Part shown: positions 31,469-44,411 of the stretch, piece by piece
Layout of the letters: the number at the start of each line of letters is the position of its first letter
How positions within the stretch are numbered: position 1 is the stretch's first letter
Assembly (NCBI RefSeq): GCF_010183535.1
Contig: NC_071331.1
Coordinates: 14,508,001-14,572,000 of the forward strand
DNA length: 64,000 nt
Direction of reading: 5' to 3'
Source of the DNA: Caenorhabditis remanei
Taxonomy: Eukaryota > Nematoda > Chromadorea > Rhabditida > Rhabditidae
The notes under the pieces: generated by a model
What the model saw: only the letters and a program-made list of their open reading frames with translations
Databases searched by the model: none
Told to the model about the DNA's origin: nothing
Program-made: the position numbers and the translations under genes

Positions 31469-34400
31469 CCACCTCCCCCATCATGTCATACGTTGATTTA
31501 TCATTCTACTTCCCGTTCCAACTTTCATTCAAATTATTACATGGAAGAGTATACTTTTGAAATATTCATCTGAGTCATTGAAAGAATTTTGGATACAGAA
31601 CTCACATTGTACATGATGTCATCTAAATATGTTTTAAAAGAGGACAATCAAAACGTGTTTTGTCGCAGTGAGCACCAAAATCACTTTTTTTTGTGACATA
31701 TTTTCGTCGGCTTCGATATAAAAGTTTGAGCAGAGAAAGGATTAAAAGCTGTCAACTGTCATTTTTTAACAATCGATCAGCACTATTCCGGAACGTTCTT
31801 TTAGTTTATATTAGATGGATCCATTGTCAGTAACTATTCTACTTCAAGAACGAGTAGTGACATAAGTTCGAGTTTGGTTTCTCAGTTATTGTTTTTTTTT
31901 TCGCAAAACTTTAATATGGAAAATGTCGGTCAGAACTTCAGCATCTGGAATATTCGTCTTGAAAAGAATATCGATGATGTTTGTACTATGAATTAAAAAA
32001 ATCTGTAATTACTCTTCATACGGATTCTTTTTCATTAACTCTTTTTAGTCAAAATCAGACATCAACAACAACATTCCACTCGTGGCTCTTCTAGTCAATC
32101 TAACAAGTTTCTCAATTTGATCGCTGAATTTGAAGTGCCTTGTGCTCTCATCACTTCAAATTGAAATCTAATCGAATCTCCCCTTTTCTTGTTTTGAGTG
32201 GTCACTCTCCTTCTTCTCGACGTCTTCTGAATCCTCTTCGATTTCTGATCAAATCATTCATCACAAGGATTATTCTGTCGACTCGACGGACCGCTTGAAA
32301 CTACAGAACATTCGGTAGAAATCGAGATTCGGGTGTCGAATTTCCGGAGAATTCGTTTTCGTTTTTGGTCGGTTAAAAATGATTTTCTTGTTTGATGTCT
32401 ACGAGAGTTATTTTTGGTAAGGAAAAGAGGAGGAGCACGAGAATCATAAGAAGAAGAAAGAAGACGAAGGTCTTGTTTTTTGACAGATTGATGGAATAGT
32501 TGAGACTCATTGAAACTTTTCTCTCTTTTTATACAATCAACTATTCTTCCATTGTTTTTCCCAATTTATTTCGTAAGAATTCGAGTTCTCTCTAGAATTT
32601 TCTGGTGGTGAATCACAGTGTATGTTCTTCTGTTTATCAATTGTTCCGTATCAACGTTTTAAGCTCCCCAAAAATATAATCTAACTGTGAGTAGGATAAC
32701 TGATAAATGGCCACGATTTCATGTTTACAGTTTAAATAATGGACACAACGAGTTCTTAAATTGATATGAAAGCACAAAATAATACATTTCTACAGTAAGC
32801 TGTTTCTAAAAGTTCCATCCAACAGTGATGTTCTTAAATTTTCCATTCCTCAAAAAGAATCCTCTTTAACATTTCCTCTAGACATTCTATCATCTTTTAT
32901 CCAAACCCTTTTCCCCCTAAAGAACGCAACTTTTCGATTCAATTTTCCCTCTATTTTTACATTTTCTTCCTCCTTTTCCCCTTTTTTCTTCCCCTTTTCT
33001 TCAACTTTTTCGTGTTTTCTCGAAACCAAAATCCATCGTTTCTTCTACTAAAATGTATTCAGTGACCTCACAAATCCCTCGAGAACTCTTCATTTTTCTT
33101 ATTCTAAACTTATTTCCACCGAAAATGTAGTTCTCTAAACCCTTACAAAAAGACAAAAAAGAGAAACAAATCCAATTTCCGTTTTTTTGGAAGAAAAGTT
33201 CCATTTCTTTCTCTGTTTCTTGTTAATTTGGTCTCGAGAAGCAACTGATTGAATAATCCAATTTCCGCTTTTCAAAAACTTTTCAGGGGGGCTCACTCTT
33301 CCAAAAAATCGTATCCCAATTGTACTTTTCCAAACTGAAGAGTGCTTAAACTGAGTCCTTTTACATTTCGAAATCCGAATGTTTCAATGTTTCTGGAAAG
33401 AGAACAATTTGTACTTTCTCTTATTTGATTTTAGAAAACATTAGTTTCTGAAAATATCTAGACAATTTATTTTCAAACGATACGGTACAATGGTCATCCA
33501 AAAAAAGAGAAAGAATCCGATGTGATTATTCCGCTATTCTCTAAAAATCAAACTTCACCAGATTACTCTTTTTTCTCTGTTTTTCTTCTGTTCAAAAATC
33601 AAAAACTTCCGGAACAACTTGTATTTTTTTTTCCGAGTGTTCGCACGTCTCGTCACTTCTTCCAGTCACCCATTATTACTTTTTCTTCAATTCAAACAAA
33701 AGCGAAACAGGGAAAAAACAAATTTAGTGGTTTTCTTCTTTCTCATTTATCACCCGGAGACTACTAGAAGCCGTTCTTCTATTCTTTATTCATGTTTTTC
33801 TGCCTCTTTCATTTTCAGAAAGAAACGGAAATCATTAGCTTTTTGTTGGTAGATTCTAAGATTCTGAATGGTTTTTGGAATTCCAGAGAATCTGATTTTT
33901 GAAGTATTGTCAGGTATTTTTGGGGGTTATTTCAAATGAAATATGATACCTCACTGCCGTCTCGGATACTCAGTTCATCCGTTTGCATAACCTCATATTT
34001 AATTCAAATAAAAAAACATTGTGAACTTGAAGATTGAATTATTTCTTAAGAACAACTTTTTGTAGGTTTCGAAGGTTGGTGAAAAATATACTTGAGGAAA
34101 AATATGAAAAAATTTCAGAAAATAAATTTTTCAACAAAAAATTGTAGTGGAAAAAGTTCAAAAATTCAAATCCGGGCCGGCGGGCCGGCCCGGAATCTTG
34201 CAAGTCTGGGGAAAAATGAAATATTATGCAGTTTGGAGACGTTTTGTGTATCCTTCATCTCCCTTTTCCAAACCCTGTAATTTATCAAATTCACTTCCAA
34301 AACAAATTACATATCCACATAATATCACCTCAATATCTTCCATCCGTCCACCCACTCAACATCATTTTTCCATTTCATCCCTATTCCCATTTCCTTTTTC

Positions 34401-35220
34401 ATTTCCTTTCCCACTTACCTGTCATCCAGATTATTCAGTGCATTCTCAAAGTTTCCACAAAATTTGGAGACGTCATCGTCATGGTTTCCTGAAATTCTTT
34501 ATGCATTTCTATTGCTAAAGTATATACATTTTTCTTTGTTTTTATAGGCACTCTCATAAAAAATGTTGGAAAAAACGAGGATGACATGCATTTTTGTGTC
34601 TCTTTCTTGACTTTAAGTTTAGTTTTTTGGAGACAAAAGTTCAAAAGTTGTTTTTAGTTTTTTAGTTTTCTCGAAAATGTCTTCTAGAATGCTTTGAGGA
34701 TTCCAGGTTGTGCATCTACCTGCAAAATCTTTCTTTCTTCCAGGCACAAGATATCTTTCAGTCACTTCCAATATATTTTCTTTTTTTCCCTTTTCATTTT
34801 GTCATCTAATTGGATAACCAATTTCTTTTTATTTAGGGGTTTTCTTCCAATTGTTCATCTTTTCATCAATTTTTTATTCGTTCTCTTTCTAAAAAAGACC
34901 CCGGGACCTCCTGATGAACGGACTCTGACCTAAAAATATTATTTGGAACAACGAAATTCTAGAAATGAATAAATCTTGTTGCCTCAGGGCCATTTTGAGA
35001 CGACTCAAGAGACATTGTTTGAGCCAAAATAAATGGAAAAAGGGAAACTTCCCACGCTGAATTATAGTGATTAGTTAGTCACAAAAGAAAATGAAAAACA
35101 CTTCCGGATTCAAATTTTCCGGTTTACAAATTCATTGTATCCGACTGACAGAAGACACAATTCTCGAAATTTTCATTGTTTCTCTTCAATTTTCAATTTC
35201 ATTTTTTCTCTTGTTTATTC
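31469..35220. other. 3.7 kb without a gene; putative intron or upstream region of the LAPTM-like gene
   Basis: AT-rich with strong C/T-rich stretches (32880-33010, 34350-34420). The only distinct feature I see is the GC-rich palindrome at 34172. Open frames here are short and biased by the C/T tracts, so none is called. Confidence 0.5.
34172..34193. repeat. GC-only palindrome in AT-rich DNA
   Basis: CCGGGCCGGC, two G, then GCCGGCCCGG: a perfect 10 bp inverted repeat with a 2 bp centre, made only of G and C, within a region of about 70 percent AT. Confidence 0.85.
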
Positions 35221-35235
35221 TTTTTTCTTTTGCAG

Positions 35236-36059
35236 ATGCCCGACGGAAACGAATTGACTGAAAAACGATTTCGATGCTTCTGTGGAATCTGCCACGTTGT
35301 GGTGAGTATCAAGCTTTTGAATCAGCAAAATTTTAATTTGAAAAGTCTATAAACAATTTTTCAGACCGGAACCCAATTATGTCTGATTTGGTATATTCTC
35401 ACATCCGGATTATCACTTTTATTCGGAATGAGATCCACGTGTACATGGCTGGTCGTTCCAATTTGTGTTGTTGGATTGGGAATGTACGCATTTTATTCGA
35501 AAAGACATAAATTCCTGTATCCATTTCTCATTATTACTGTCGTTCAACAGCTGGTTTGTATGCTTATGGCTACTATTATTACTATATTTTCACTGTGCAG
35601 CTTCGATACGATGAGACAGATTATTGGTGAGTGTTCTGATATGTAACAGACTAAAACCATATATCTTTATTCAGGTCACACACTGGATATGGCCGAGCCG
35701 CCATCCAAAACTCTTGCTCTTTTTGTTGTCTGCGGAACGGTTTCTGCTTGTATTCTACTCTCATTTATACATGTTTGGCAAGCAATTATAATCTATACGT
35801 AAGTTTTTTTCTCGATCTTGTATTCGGAAACTTTACTCCGCCACCAAATGAACTATGTTCATAAATAGTTTCAAACTAATAAACCAACATTTTCACTTTC
35901 AGATGTCTCGAATATTACGAAGATGAATATCGGAAGCTAGAAGAAGGTTACTGTGTCGAAACATCTCGGTTAGATGCAACTGATTATGATGATAGCAGGA
36001 GCAGATGCACTCCAGATCCACCTTATCAACAGAGAGAACCAAGATTTCCTCTTGTTTAA
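35236..36059 (+). CDS. Four-span membrane protein, LAPTM-like family
   Basis: Exons are 35236-35301, 35365-35636, 35675-35798 and 35903-36059, with phases matching. The protein is about 206 residues. It has a short cytoplasmic head with a CxC..C cluster (FRCFCGICHV), then four hydrophobic helices (CLIWYILTSGLSLLFG; WLVVPICVVGLGMYAF; FLIITVVQQLVCMLMATIIT; FVVCGTVSACILLSFIHVW) and an acidic, tyrosine-containing tail (YCVETSRLDATDYDDS .. DPPYQQREPRFPLV). The head and topology resemble lysosome-associated four-span proteins (LAPTM), which carry tail sorting motifs for late endosomes and lysosomes. The DPPY and YCVE segments could serve that purpose. The family call is from overall pattern, not a decisive motif. 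The ATG at 35236 directly follows a TTTTGCAG acceptor, so either leader trans-splicing or a join to the exon at 29843 is possible. Confidence 0.6.
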
Positions 36060-37226
36060 ATGATACCTCAATCCAAAATATGTGTAAAATACTTATGTTT
36101 TTTTCTGCAATCATCGCATTCTTTCAATCACTTTTCAGTGTTTTCTGTCACCATTTGGTATTGTTTTAATATTTTTTCAACCTCGGGTTACTCCTTTTTG
36201 GTCAAACATGTTATAAACATTTTACTGTCAAAAACCACATAATCAATTCAAAACACTTTTTACGATCTCTGATATTCCATCTGAAAATGTTTCAATTATT
36301 TGTTCAATCTATCGAACCCGGATTCCCTCATCAACTTCGTAACTCTTTTTCTTTCTTTCTTTCGATAAGAAACACACAAATCAACATTCCTTTAAAGATA
36401 GGCGAGAATGATGCATGGAGGTCGTAAATTTGCATGATTTTCCGGCAGGAAGCGGACGTTTTTCAATGAATTACGAAATGAAATGAAGAGTAAAAATAGA
36501 AAATTTTTGTTTATAGTTTATGGCTAATTGAGGTAAATGGACTTTGGTTTTACTGTGTCAAGACTTTCAGACAGAGTTTGCCTGATCATACGATTGGGCG
36601 AAGAGCAACCTTGTGTTGAGTTTAGATTTTCGGAATCAGAACTTCGATTATATTATTGAGCGACAGAAGAAGGGATTTGATGACGAGACAAATCATTCCT
36701 GACTCTGCCTCACAATTGCCCACAGTTGGCTTCAGGAATTTCATGTTTCAAGAAAGATTTCACCGATTCAAAAAACTGTGAAGGTTTTCATACATTTGAT
36801 GGAATTGTTGTTTTAAAAACTCTTATATAACTTTTCAGGTCATGACTATTACTCTTAGTTTCCTACTCTTCCTTTCACGCCCTCCACTAATGATAATCTT
36901 GTCTGAAATCAACTAACTATAACTGTCTACGGCTACTCATATAGTTACAAAGAACATATTATCTTTCGACTTCTCTCTCTCCTGATTTCCCATTTTTGTG
37001 CTACAAAAATGAAAAGTCAGGTGCGTTTCTTGAGAAAGTTGGTCAAAGAAAAGGGGTGAGACGAAAAGGAAATAAATGGATCGTAAAAATTATCAAATTT
37101 CTCGACGACGGAGCATGAATTTTAATGACCATTACTCGACTCGTTTTATGAATTTGCGACTTCTGTTTTAGATAAGTTTAACTTCTATTTTAGGAACATT
37201 TTGTATATGTTTCATGAACTGGAGAG
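36060..37226. other. Intergenic, no gene seen
   Basis: AT-rich intergenic DNA separating the LAPTM-like gene and the bestrophin gene on the same strand. I see no RNA gene, repeat or supported reading frame. Confidence 0.5.
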
Positions 37227-39882
37227 ATGCCTTATAATTATCATTACGATTTGGCAACTTCACAGAGAAAAGTAAGTTTTTTTTTTTAAATTAAGAGTTC
37301 CGGTCTCAATGAGTGCAAACTGTATCATTTTCGTTTCAATTGTGACACTAAAAAACCACAAAAAATATAGTTGTTCTTCCTGGTCAACATCTTTCTGAAA
37401 CTGTTTCGTTTTTTTCGAACAGAATACGGATCTCCCAATCAGTAAAATGTTGGCCAGAATCTAATGTTCAGCGAAAAATATTAAAAAGAACTAGAATCGG
37501 GATGAATAGAAATCTAGGTGTCGGTCTGGGAAACATGTTTCCCGAGTTTTTCAAGATTTTTGAATTCTTTAATTGCCGAATATAATCAAAATACAGTGTC
37601 TATCTCCAAGTTCTCCTGAAGATTTGTGCATTATCAGTTCCGCTTTTCCCCTATTTATACTCAATTTCTGATCTAAAAATACATTTTTTCAATTCATTCT
37701 CTATTTTTAGGTTATTCTCAAGTTGATTTTCAAGTGGAAAGGGTCTATCTGGAAAGCAATTTATCAGTAAGTCATCACTTTATCTGTCGATTTAACGACC
37801 ACTAATTTTATTTCTGTTCTATTTTCGTCATCTACTATCACATTTCATTTCATTTTAATGGTTTTTGCAGAGATTTGCTCATTTGGTGTTTCTGTTATGG
37901 CATCATTTCTGTCATATATCGATATGCACTTGACAGAAGTCAACAAGAGTGAGTTATTCGGAATGCAATGAATAATTGAGATAGAAGAAGACACTTTTAC
38001 AGTACATTCGAAAGATTCATGCAGTTTTGTAATCGACGATTGGACTACATTCCCATCAACTTCATGCTTGGATTTTTCGTTACAACGGTCATAAACAGAT
38101 GGATGACACAATTTGCGAATTTAGGCATGATTGACAAGTAAATTTGAAACATTCCTTAAAAAATTTAAAAATTAAAAATTCAGTATTGCTTTATTCACTT
38201 CAATGTATCTGAATGGAAATGACGAGAGAGGAAGAATATTAAGAAGAAGTATTGTTAGGTTAGGATTTCTCTCCTTTTTTCTGAAACTTTTTTTTCGAAT
38301 TTAGATTCTGCGTAATGTCTCAAACTATGGTATTTCGTGATATTCATATTGGTGTTCGTAAACGTTTTCCTACCTTGGAAACGATGGTTGCAGCTGGAAT
38401 AATGACTTCTGCTGATTTAAAAAAGTACAATGAAGTGGAGAGCAGGTATGTGTTGCGGAGAACCGGCAATGAAATATTAAAAATGATTAGATATGCAAAA
38501 TATTGGCTGGGATTCAATTGGTCATTCAATTTATTGAACGAGGCGAGAAGAGAAGGACGGATTGAAAGTGCATATACACAGAATGCTATTGCTGAGGTAA
38601 GAGATACTTTCTACTGGGGATTAGTATCAAAAGTATCTCATTTTTCCTTCAAGTTTTCAGGAGATTCGAACGTTCCGAAGTGGCTTATCACTGATTTGGA
38701 CGTATGATTGGGTGCCACTTCCACTTATGTACCCACAACTTGTATTCTTGGCTGTTCATTGTTACTATCTCGTTTGCTTGGTTTCCAGACAGTTCGTGAT
38801 AAACTCAGATGCTAAAATGACAACGGAAATTGATTTGGGAGTTCCTTTTATGACAATTATTGAGTTTATATTCTACATGGGGTGGTTGAAAGTATGTCGA
38901 AATGAGCGAATGAGGAAATGAACTGATTCGTGTTATTCAGGTTGCAATGGATCTGTTGAATCCTTTTGGAGAGGACGAAGATGATTTTGACTGCAACTTT
39001 TTGATTGATAGAAATTTGACAGTTGCAATGGGAATAGTAGATGACACTCATGATGATGGACCACTTTTGGAGAAAGATATGTTCTGGAATGACACTGTTT
39101 CTCCATTATATTCGAAAGCGGCAGCACAAAGAAATGTCAATTTCTACTTTGGAAGTGCTACTAATGCAGACTCACAGTACGACTAAAAGACTTTCTCCAA
39201 ATCTTATTTCCAATCTTTTCAGAATCCCAGATGACGTTCGTCAAATCACGATGGTTCCTCATCCATTCAATGAAAAACTCGATCAAATGTATGGAAAGAG
39301 GACGAATCGACCACCTGTTGAAAGTGTTGTTGAATTGAAAAGAGATCAAAGATTTTCGAGTGGAAACAACAGAAAACAGACTGTGGAAGGAAGAATCTCG
39401 AATAAAATTGGAGCAATGTTCCAGAAGAGACACTCTAAGTGGGTTGAACAGAGAAGATCAAGAAATTCATCTTCGATTTCAGATCATTAACATTTTCTCC
39501 CGAAGGTTTCAACACGAAAGCGCGAGCTTCAACGGATATTGAGAAACTTCCAACATTCATGACGAATCAAAAACCATGTTACAGTAACCCTGACTGTATT
39601 GTGGAAGTTGGTAAGTCACTTTAAACAATTGCTTTTTCTTTCTAATTTCTACGTATTCAGACGAAGAAGAACAACCGAAGACATCGGAAGAAACAAAACA
39701 AGAACCGCCGAGGAAGAGAGTGAATATTTCCAATAAAAGAGGTATTTCTATTCAGAAACTTCATAAAAACACGTATAATTTTTCTCTCAGAAAGTGTGAT
39801 ATCAATGGGAAGATCCAGATCATTCAATCACTTTGGGGAACATGTAGATTATCATGATTACTACGATTTCGATAAGGAATAA
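37227..39882 (+). CDS. Bestrophin-family anion channel
   Basis: Bestrophins are pentameric Ca2+-activated chloride channels. The typical start is present (MPYNYHYDLATSQRK then LIFKWKGSIWKAIYQDLLIW). It is followed by RRLDYIPINFMLGFFVTTVINRW, the family-defining GVRKRFPTLETMVAAG, the transmembrane block WVPLPLMYPQLVFLAVHCYYL and the calcium-clasp-like NPFGEDEDDFDCNFLIDRN. Exons are 37227-37271, 37711-37766, 37871-37948, 38003-38137, 38184-38258, 38305-38596, 38661-38891, 38941-39176, 39223-39438, 39483-39610, 39661-39741 and 39791-39882; every join is in phase. An in-frame stop at 39490 is avoided by splicing a 44 bp intron. The Ser/Lys-rich C-terminal tail ends DYHDYYDFDKE and is variable in worms. 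About 560 residues is normal. Caenorhabditis has many best genes and I cannot say which one this is. Confidence 0.92.
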
Positions 39883-40107
39883 CCGGGAAACTGTGAATTT
39901 CTTTAACAAAACGAATATTGCTATTTTCTAGTTATAATTTTGAATTTTTCGTTGTAAATATAATGTCTATAAATGAGTACAAAATCAACTCAAATTGGAT
40001 TATTTTTGTATCACGTCTGTTCTGAAGCGGATGCTCTATTGGTTCAATATCATATGAAAACAAAAACGAAATGTTGAATGATGAATAGTTTATTTGAAAT
40101 AAAAAGC

Positions 40108-41087
40108 TTAACGACGAGTTCCGTCCTCGAAGAAGACTCCTCCATCGATGGCGCAGTACTTTGGACAGATTCCCTTCTCTCCGGCACCTCCTGGAGTTCC
40201 AGCTTGTCCTGGGGCTCCTGGGTTTCCGTCGGCTCCTGGGGCTCCTGGGTTTCCATTTGGTCCCTTTGGTCCTGGGGCTCCTGGTTGTCCATCGTGTCCT
40301 GGTTGTCCTGGGGCTCCTGGTGGTCCTTGTGGTCCGGCTGGTCCAGCTGGTCCTGGTGCTCCTGGGGTGATTGGCTCAGATGGAGCGTCTTGTCCTGGTT
40401 GTCCTGGGGCTCCTGGGGCTCCTGGGTTTCCGTTTGGTCCAGATGGTCCCTTGTTTCCTGGGGCTCCTGGTTGTCCGTCTTGTCCTGGGGCTCCTGGGTT
40501 TCCGTTGGATCCAGCATCTCCGGCTGGTCCTGGTGGTCCTGGTGGTCCAGCTGGTCCAGCTGGGCATGGCTTGCATGGTGGTGGAGTGATTGGCTCACAT
40601 GGTTGCTGTGGTGGGCGTCCTGGGTTTCCTGGAAGTCCTGGTGCTCCTGGCTTTCCTGGGCGTCCTGGCTTTCCTGGGGTTCCAGCTGGTCCAGCGGCTC
40701 CTGGAAGGCAGCAAGCATCACATCCTCCGGCAGAGGCAGCTCCTCCGGTGACTCCAGCATCATATCCAGCTTGACGGGCGGTACGGTTTCCAGATGGAAT
40801 AGACTTGAGTTGGTTGACCTCAGACCAGATATCCTTGGCGGATCCCTTGCAGAAGTTGATCTCGGAGTGCATGGTTCTCTTCACATGGTGGACATAGTTG
40901 TACACCATTGGAAGGGTGACGCATACCTGGAAACAGAAAAATAAATGAAAGAGGAATAGGAATTATTATCTTTTTACAAATGTCTGAAATTCGACTGAAA
41001 ACTAACCGAAATAACGGCAACGACGGAGAAAGCGACGGCCGAGTAGGCGACGAAGCGGTAAGCTTTAATTCTTTGTTCGAGATCCAT
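40108..41087 (-). CDS. Cuticle collagen (col/dpy-type)
   Basis: Cuticle collagens are secreted by hypodermis and cross-linked into the exoskeleton. The start at 41087 reads [20 protein letters not shown], a membrane-anchor signal, followed after one intron (40927-41006) by the rest in one exon. An N-terminal cleavage-type basic site (GNRTARQ) precedes a cysteine group ([10 protein letters not shown]). Three Gly-X-Y blocks are separated by cysteine-containing breaks ([23 protein letters not shown]). The tail is [19 protein letters not shown]. About 295 residues, normal. An AATAAA equivalent lies just downstream (near 40091), and a TATA-like ATAAAAG lies about 35 bp upstream of the start on the minus strand. 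The open frames on the other strand are shadows of the Gly-Pro codons. Confidence 0.93.
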
Positions 41088-42247
41088 TTTGGAAACTGAA
41101 TATTTCTTTCATTTCAAGGTTCTTTTATACTTGTTTCATATTCAGACTCCGCCCACAATGATACCTAGCCTTGGCAACAAAAAAGAAGAAAAAACTTGAT
41201 CGGGTAAGCGTATGCATCTTCTCTTTTCACCGTCTTTTTTTCTTTTGTCTATACGTTGTAATGAACGAGGAAAACGAATCAAAGGCTGGTATCTATTTGA
41301 AACAAAAAAGAAGCTTTTGACAACTTTCGGGTGTTACACAACATATGCCAAGTGATCTAATCGGGTGATGAAGAACACCTTAATCGCAAAAATATTGCAT
41401 CGAATTAGATTCAAATAATTGATGGAAAAGAGATGAGACGGAGGAACTATGTATGTATACTTTTTGAAAACGACGTCGCTTTGGAATACAGCCTTTTTGA
41501 TCCAATTTTTGAGATTCAAAGAGAATTTTCAAATGAAAAATGAATTGATCTGTTCAGCGTATTGACTTTCCAGAGTTTCAAAAACAAGAAAAATATAATT
41601 GATTTAACGAGTAAAAGAAAGAAGAAAAAGAAAACAAAAGAGAATTCTGACGGTCAAATGAGGTGTAGGTAATACGTCATCAGAAAGAAATTATCACGCA
41701 TCGTCACCTGTTTGACGAATAAATTCTGTACTGAACGAAATTGGAAAAAGATTTGATTCAGGTGATCCACTCAGAGATTTTCTTTAAAATATATATTTGG
41801 AATGAAAATCTTTCAGAATAGTATGGGAATTGTCCTAAAATAAAACCGGTAAAAATACGAAAATCTCGGAGAAAACAAGTGTTCTTTCATTGAATAAAGT
41901 GACTTCATCTCTAAATGAACAGGAGTAATCAAGAATTTTCAGATACTTTTCAAGATTCAACATCAAATTTCAAACTACCATTCTCTCTGATTTCTTTGTG
42001 TTTCTCAACCACTCAAAGTATTTTTTTCTCATTTTGTTGATAGCAACGAAAAACTTTAGGGACCAGGTGAAATTCTCATTTTCAGATGTCCTGACAACGA
42101 TGTCGAACTTCATTCTTCATTCGATTTCCATTTAGTTCGTGATTTTCTTCAACTTCTTCTCTTAGCAATCTTCGTTAAGTAATACCATTCTTTTTCCAGA
42201 TTTTCAACTATTTTATAAAATGAGAAAACCCTGAAATCTCAAATAAA
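41088..42247. other. Divergent intergenic region
   Basis: Carries the collagen promoter (TATA-like tcttttatac at 41121-41130) and the upstream region of the membrane protein gene on the plus strand. No gene or repeat is supported in the remainder. Confidence 0.5.
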
Positions 42248-43672
42248 ATGGTAAAAAATAAACTGACAACAACGACAGAAATGTCAACATTCGATTGGGA
42301 GAAGATATGGTTTTCTGAGGAAACGATAACAGAGGCACGTCAGACACTGGTTGAAGCACTTTATATTGCATTGAGTCCAGGTATTCTGCTCATTTGTATT
42401 GTGAAGAAGACCTCATAATCTATCTTGTCTTTCTTTAAGGATCTCTTCCATCCGCCTGCGTATTTGCTTTTGATTGCTTCCTCACTGTAGTTCATTTCGT
42501 TGTCTCCAGTTATATTCTTGATGATTTCACGACGACTTTCTTGGGAACTGTCTACTTTCCGACTACTTTTCTCAAAATTGTCTACATCATCGACTGCATA
42601 GCATCTGCTGAATGGTTTGTTTCAAATGTCAAATTCAGCCGGAATATTCTCCGAATATTTCAGGATTCTGGAAGTCAATGAAATTCTGAATCAAATCTTC
42701 AACATGACTATCATTTTATCATGTATTGCATACAATTTCATGTGTCTTTTTGTTGCCCAATACCGTAAGAATATTCCATTGCCAGTCTGTCGAACCGTCT
42801 TTGCTCCAATCCTTCTTTTCTGCTCTTTTCTGGTCATTGCCCCCAAATTGGTGACTCACTATTTCCACTCTGATTCCACAATTCTGTAGTTTCAGGTGAT
42901 GGATAGATACATTGACAATTGTTTCCAATTCACCACTCAACTCTTTGGAACTCTTTTTCTTATTGCTCAAATCTCCTGGAATATGTATACTTTTGTATGC
43001 AGGAAGGTTGATACCGGACGAGAGACAAAAGAAGTTAACTCGAATGATGACGTCACAGCAGCAAATGACGTCATTCGAAATGCAAATGGAAGACTTGTAT
43101 GGGCCAGTTGGTTCTCATTAATCATTGTGATTCTAGCCATTCCACAAATAAGTGAGATTTCAAAACTAGGGGGAAAAGATAAGAGATGGAATTGTTTTCT
43201 TCAGTTGACTACTATGTTCCACTAACAACTTCATGGATACCTTATCACTTTATGGTTCAATCATTGGTTCAATTGAATGCTCTTCTTCTTTCTTTCACTA
43301 TCTTTCTGATTCTCCCAACTTATCGGTTCGTTTTTTTCATTCAACAGAATGACAAAATTTAATTGAAATTTCAGATCGGTCATATTCAGCTGTTGTATCA
43401 ATTACAATCGAATAATTAAAGTTGAAGAAATCAAAATAGAGAAAGAAAATACAGATACACCAGAGAAACGATCGAAAAAAGAACTTGAAAAGGAAGCGGA
43501 AGCACTTGCAAATCATCAGCAAATTCATCCTTCTCCTCATCAAAATATTTCAATTCCCCATTTCCGACACGTGGCAATTCCACGTATTCGAGTTCCAGTT
43601 ATTCCTCCCATTGTGGCTCAGCCGACTGGTCAAATTCGAATATTTGTGGCTCCTCCTCAGAAAAAATATTGA
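42248..43672 (+). CDS. Multi-span (serpentine-like) membrane protein
   Basis: I do not recognise the orthologue. It starts MVKNKLTTTTEMSTFDWEKIW at 42248. Hydrophobic spans are visible in order: SACVFAFDCFLTVVHFVV; YFPTTFLKIVYIIDCIA; NMTIILSCIAYNFMCLFV; VFAPILLFCSFLVIAPKLV; QLFGTLFLIAQISWNMYTFV; WASWFSLIIVILAIPQI; VQLNALLLSFTIFLILPTY. Seven spans fit the nematode chemoreceptor-like arrangement. The C-terminal tail is hydrophilic (EKRSKKELEKEAEALANH) then proline-rich, ending FVAPPQKKY. Introns are short (for example 42851-42896 and 43151-43204). The first removes an in-frame TAG at 42887. Ligand and signalling are unknown. Confidence 0.65.
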
Positions 43673-44411
43673 AATGAAATGTGTTTGGATGAAATAAACT
43701 TGTTAATCAACCACTTGAAAAATTCGTTTTGAGAACTATTAAAAACAACGATTGAATCTCGTGTCTCTAAACATTATTTTTTGGAATGCAGGAGGGAAAA
43801 ACTCATGACGAGATGGGTACAGTAGAAACGTCATTGACTTTTAGTCCACTCTTTCAGAGCTTTTCTCTTTTTCCCCTATCATCATAATGCATTCATAGAG
43901 TAAACATTATTCTTCAGTTCCGTTTTATCTTATTTTTCTGGTTTGATATGCCGAATGTCATTCAAAAACAAATTTTCGTTGCAACCATTCGCCACAAACA
44001 ATTCACTCAAAACCACAGTTTCTCTTTTTGTTTTCGAGTACACCTCTTTTTCGAAGCTTTAGATTGTTATCTCCTTCCACATTCTCCCAGAATCATGAGT
44101 CATTTTGTCATGGTTTTCGAAATGTTTCGAAAGTGTCTTTTTTTCGTTCAGAGGGTTTGCTCAGCTTTCGATAAGAAAAAGGGTGGAAACAAAACATTTG
44201 GTTCGCACATTTAGCATCATTTTAATTCGAAAACAGGTGGTTTGATATCAGAAGAAAATGCAAAATTTGGTTTTACTTCATGATTACAAAAGTTATTTTT
44301 AGTGTTGCTGTTTTCAAGTTTTTTTAAATGTCGAGTTTAGAAGAATTTCACTGAATTCACTGAACTATTTCAGTAACTTTAAGATGATGTAGTAAAATGG
44401 TTACATCTATA
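43673..44411. other. Intergenic, no gene seen
   Basis: AT-rich DNA between the membrane protein gene and the inverted-repeat element. The open frame at 43948-44214 has no supporting start or splice context and no recognisable similarity. Confidence 0.45.

Noticed and set aside
39488..39490. Early stop in the bestrophin gene
   Set aside because: A 44 bp intron (39439-39482) removes it and the following exons continue in phase to 39882.
40078..40944. Long plus-strand open frames opposite the collagen gene (Trp/Ser-rich 288 codons and others)
   Set aside because: They are mirror images of Gly-Pro-Xaa codon repetition; the minus-strand frame has the collagen signal anchor, cysteines and intron.
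42887..42889. In-frame stop in the multi-span membrane protein gene
   Set aside because: It falls inside a 46 bp GT..TTTCAG intron (42851-42896) whose removal keeps frame, so the gene is intact.
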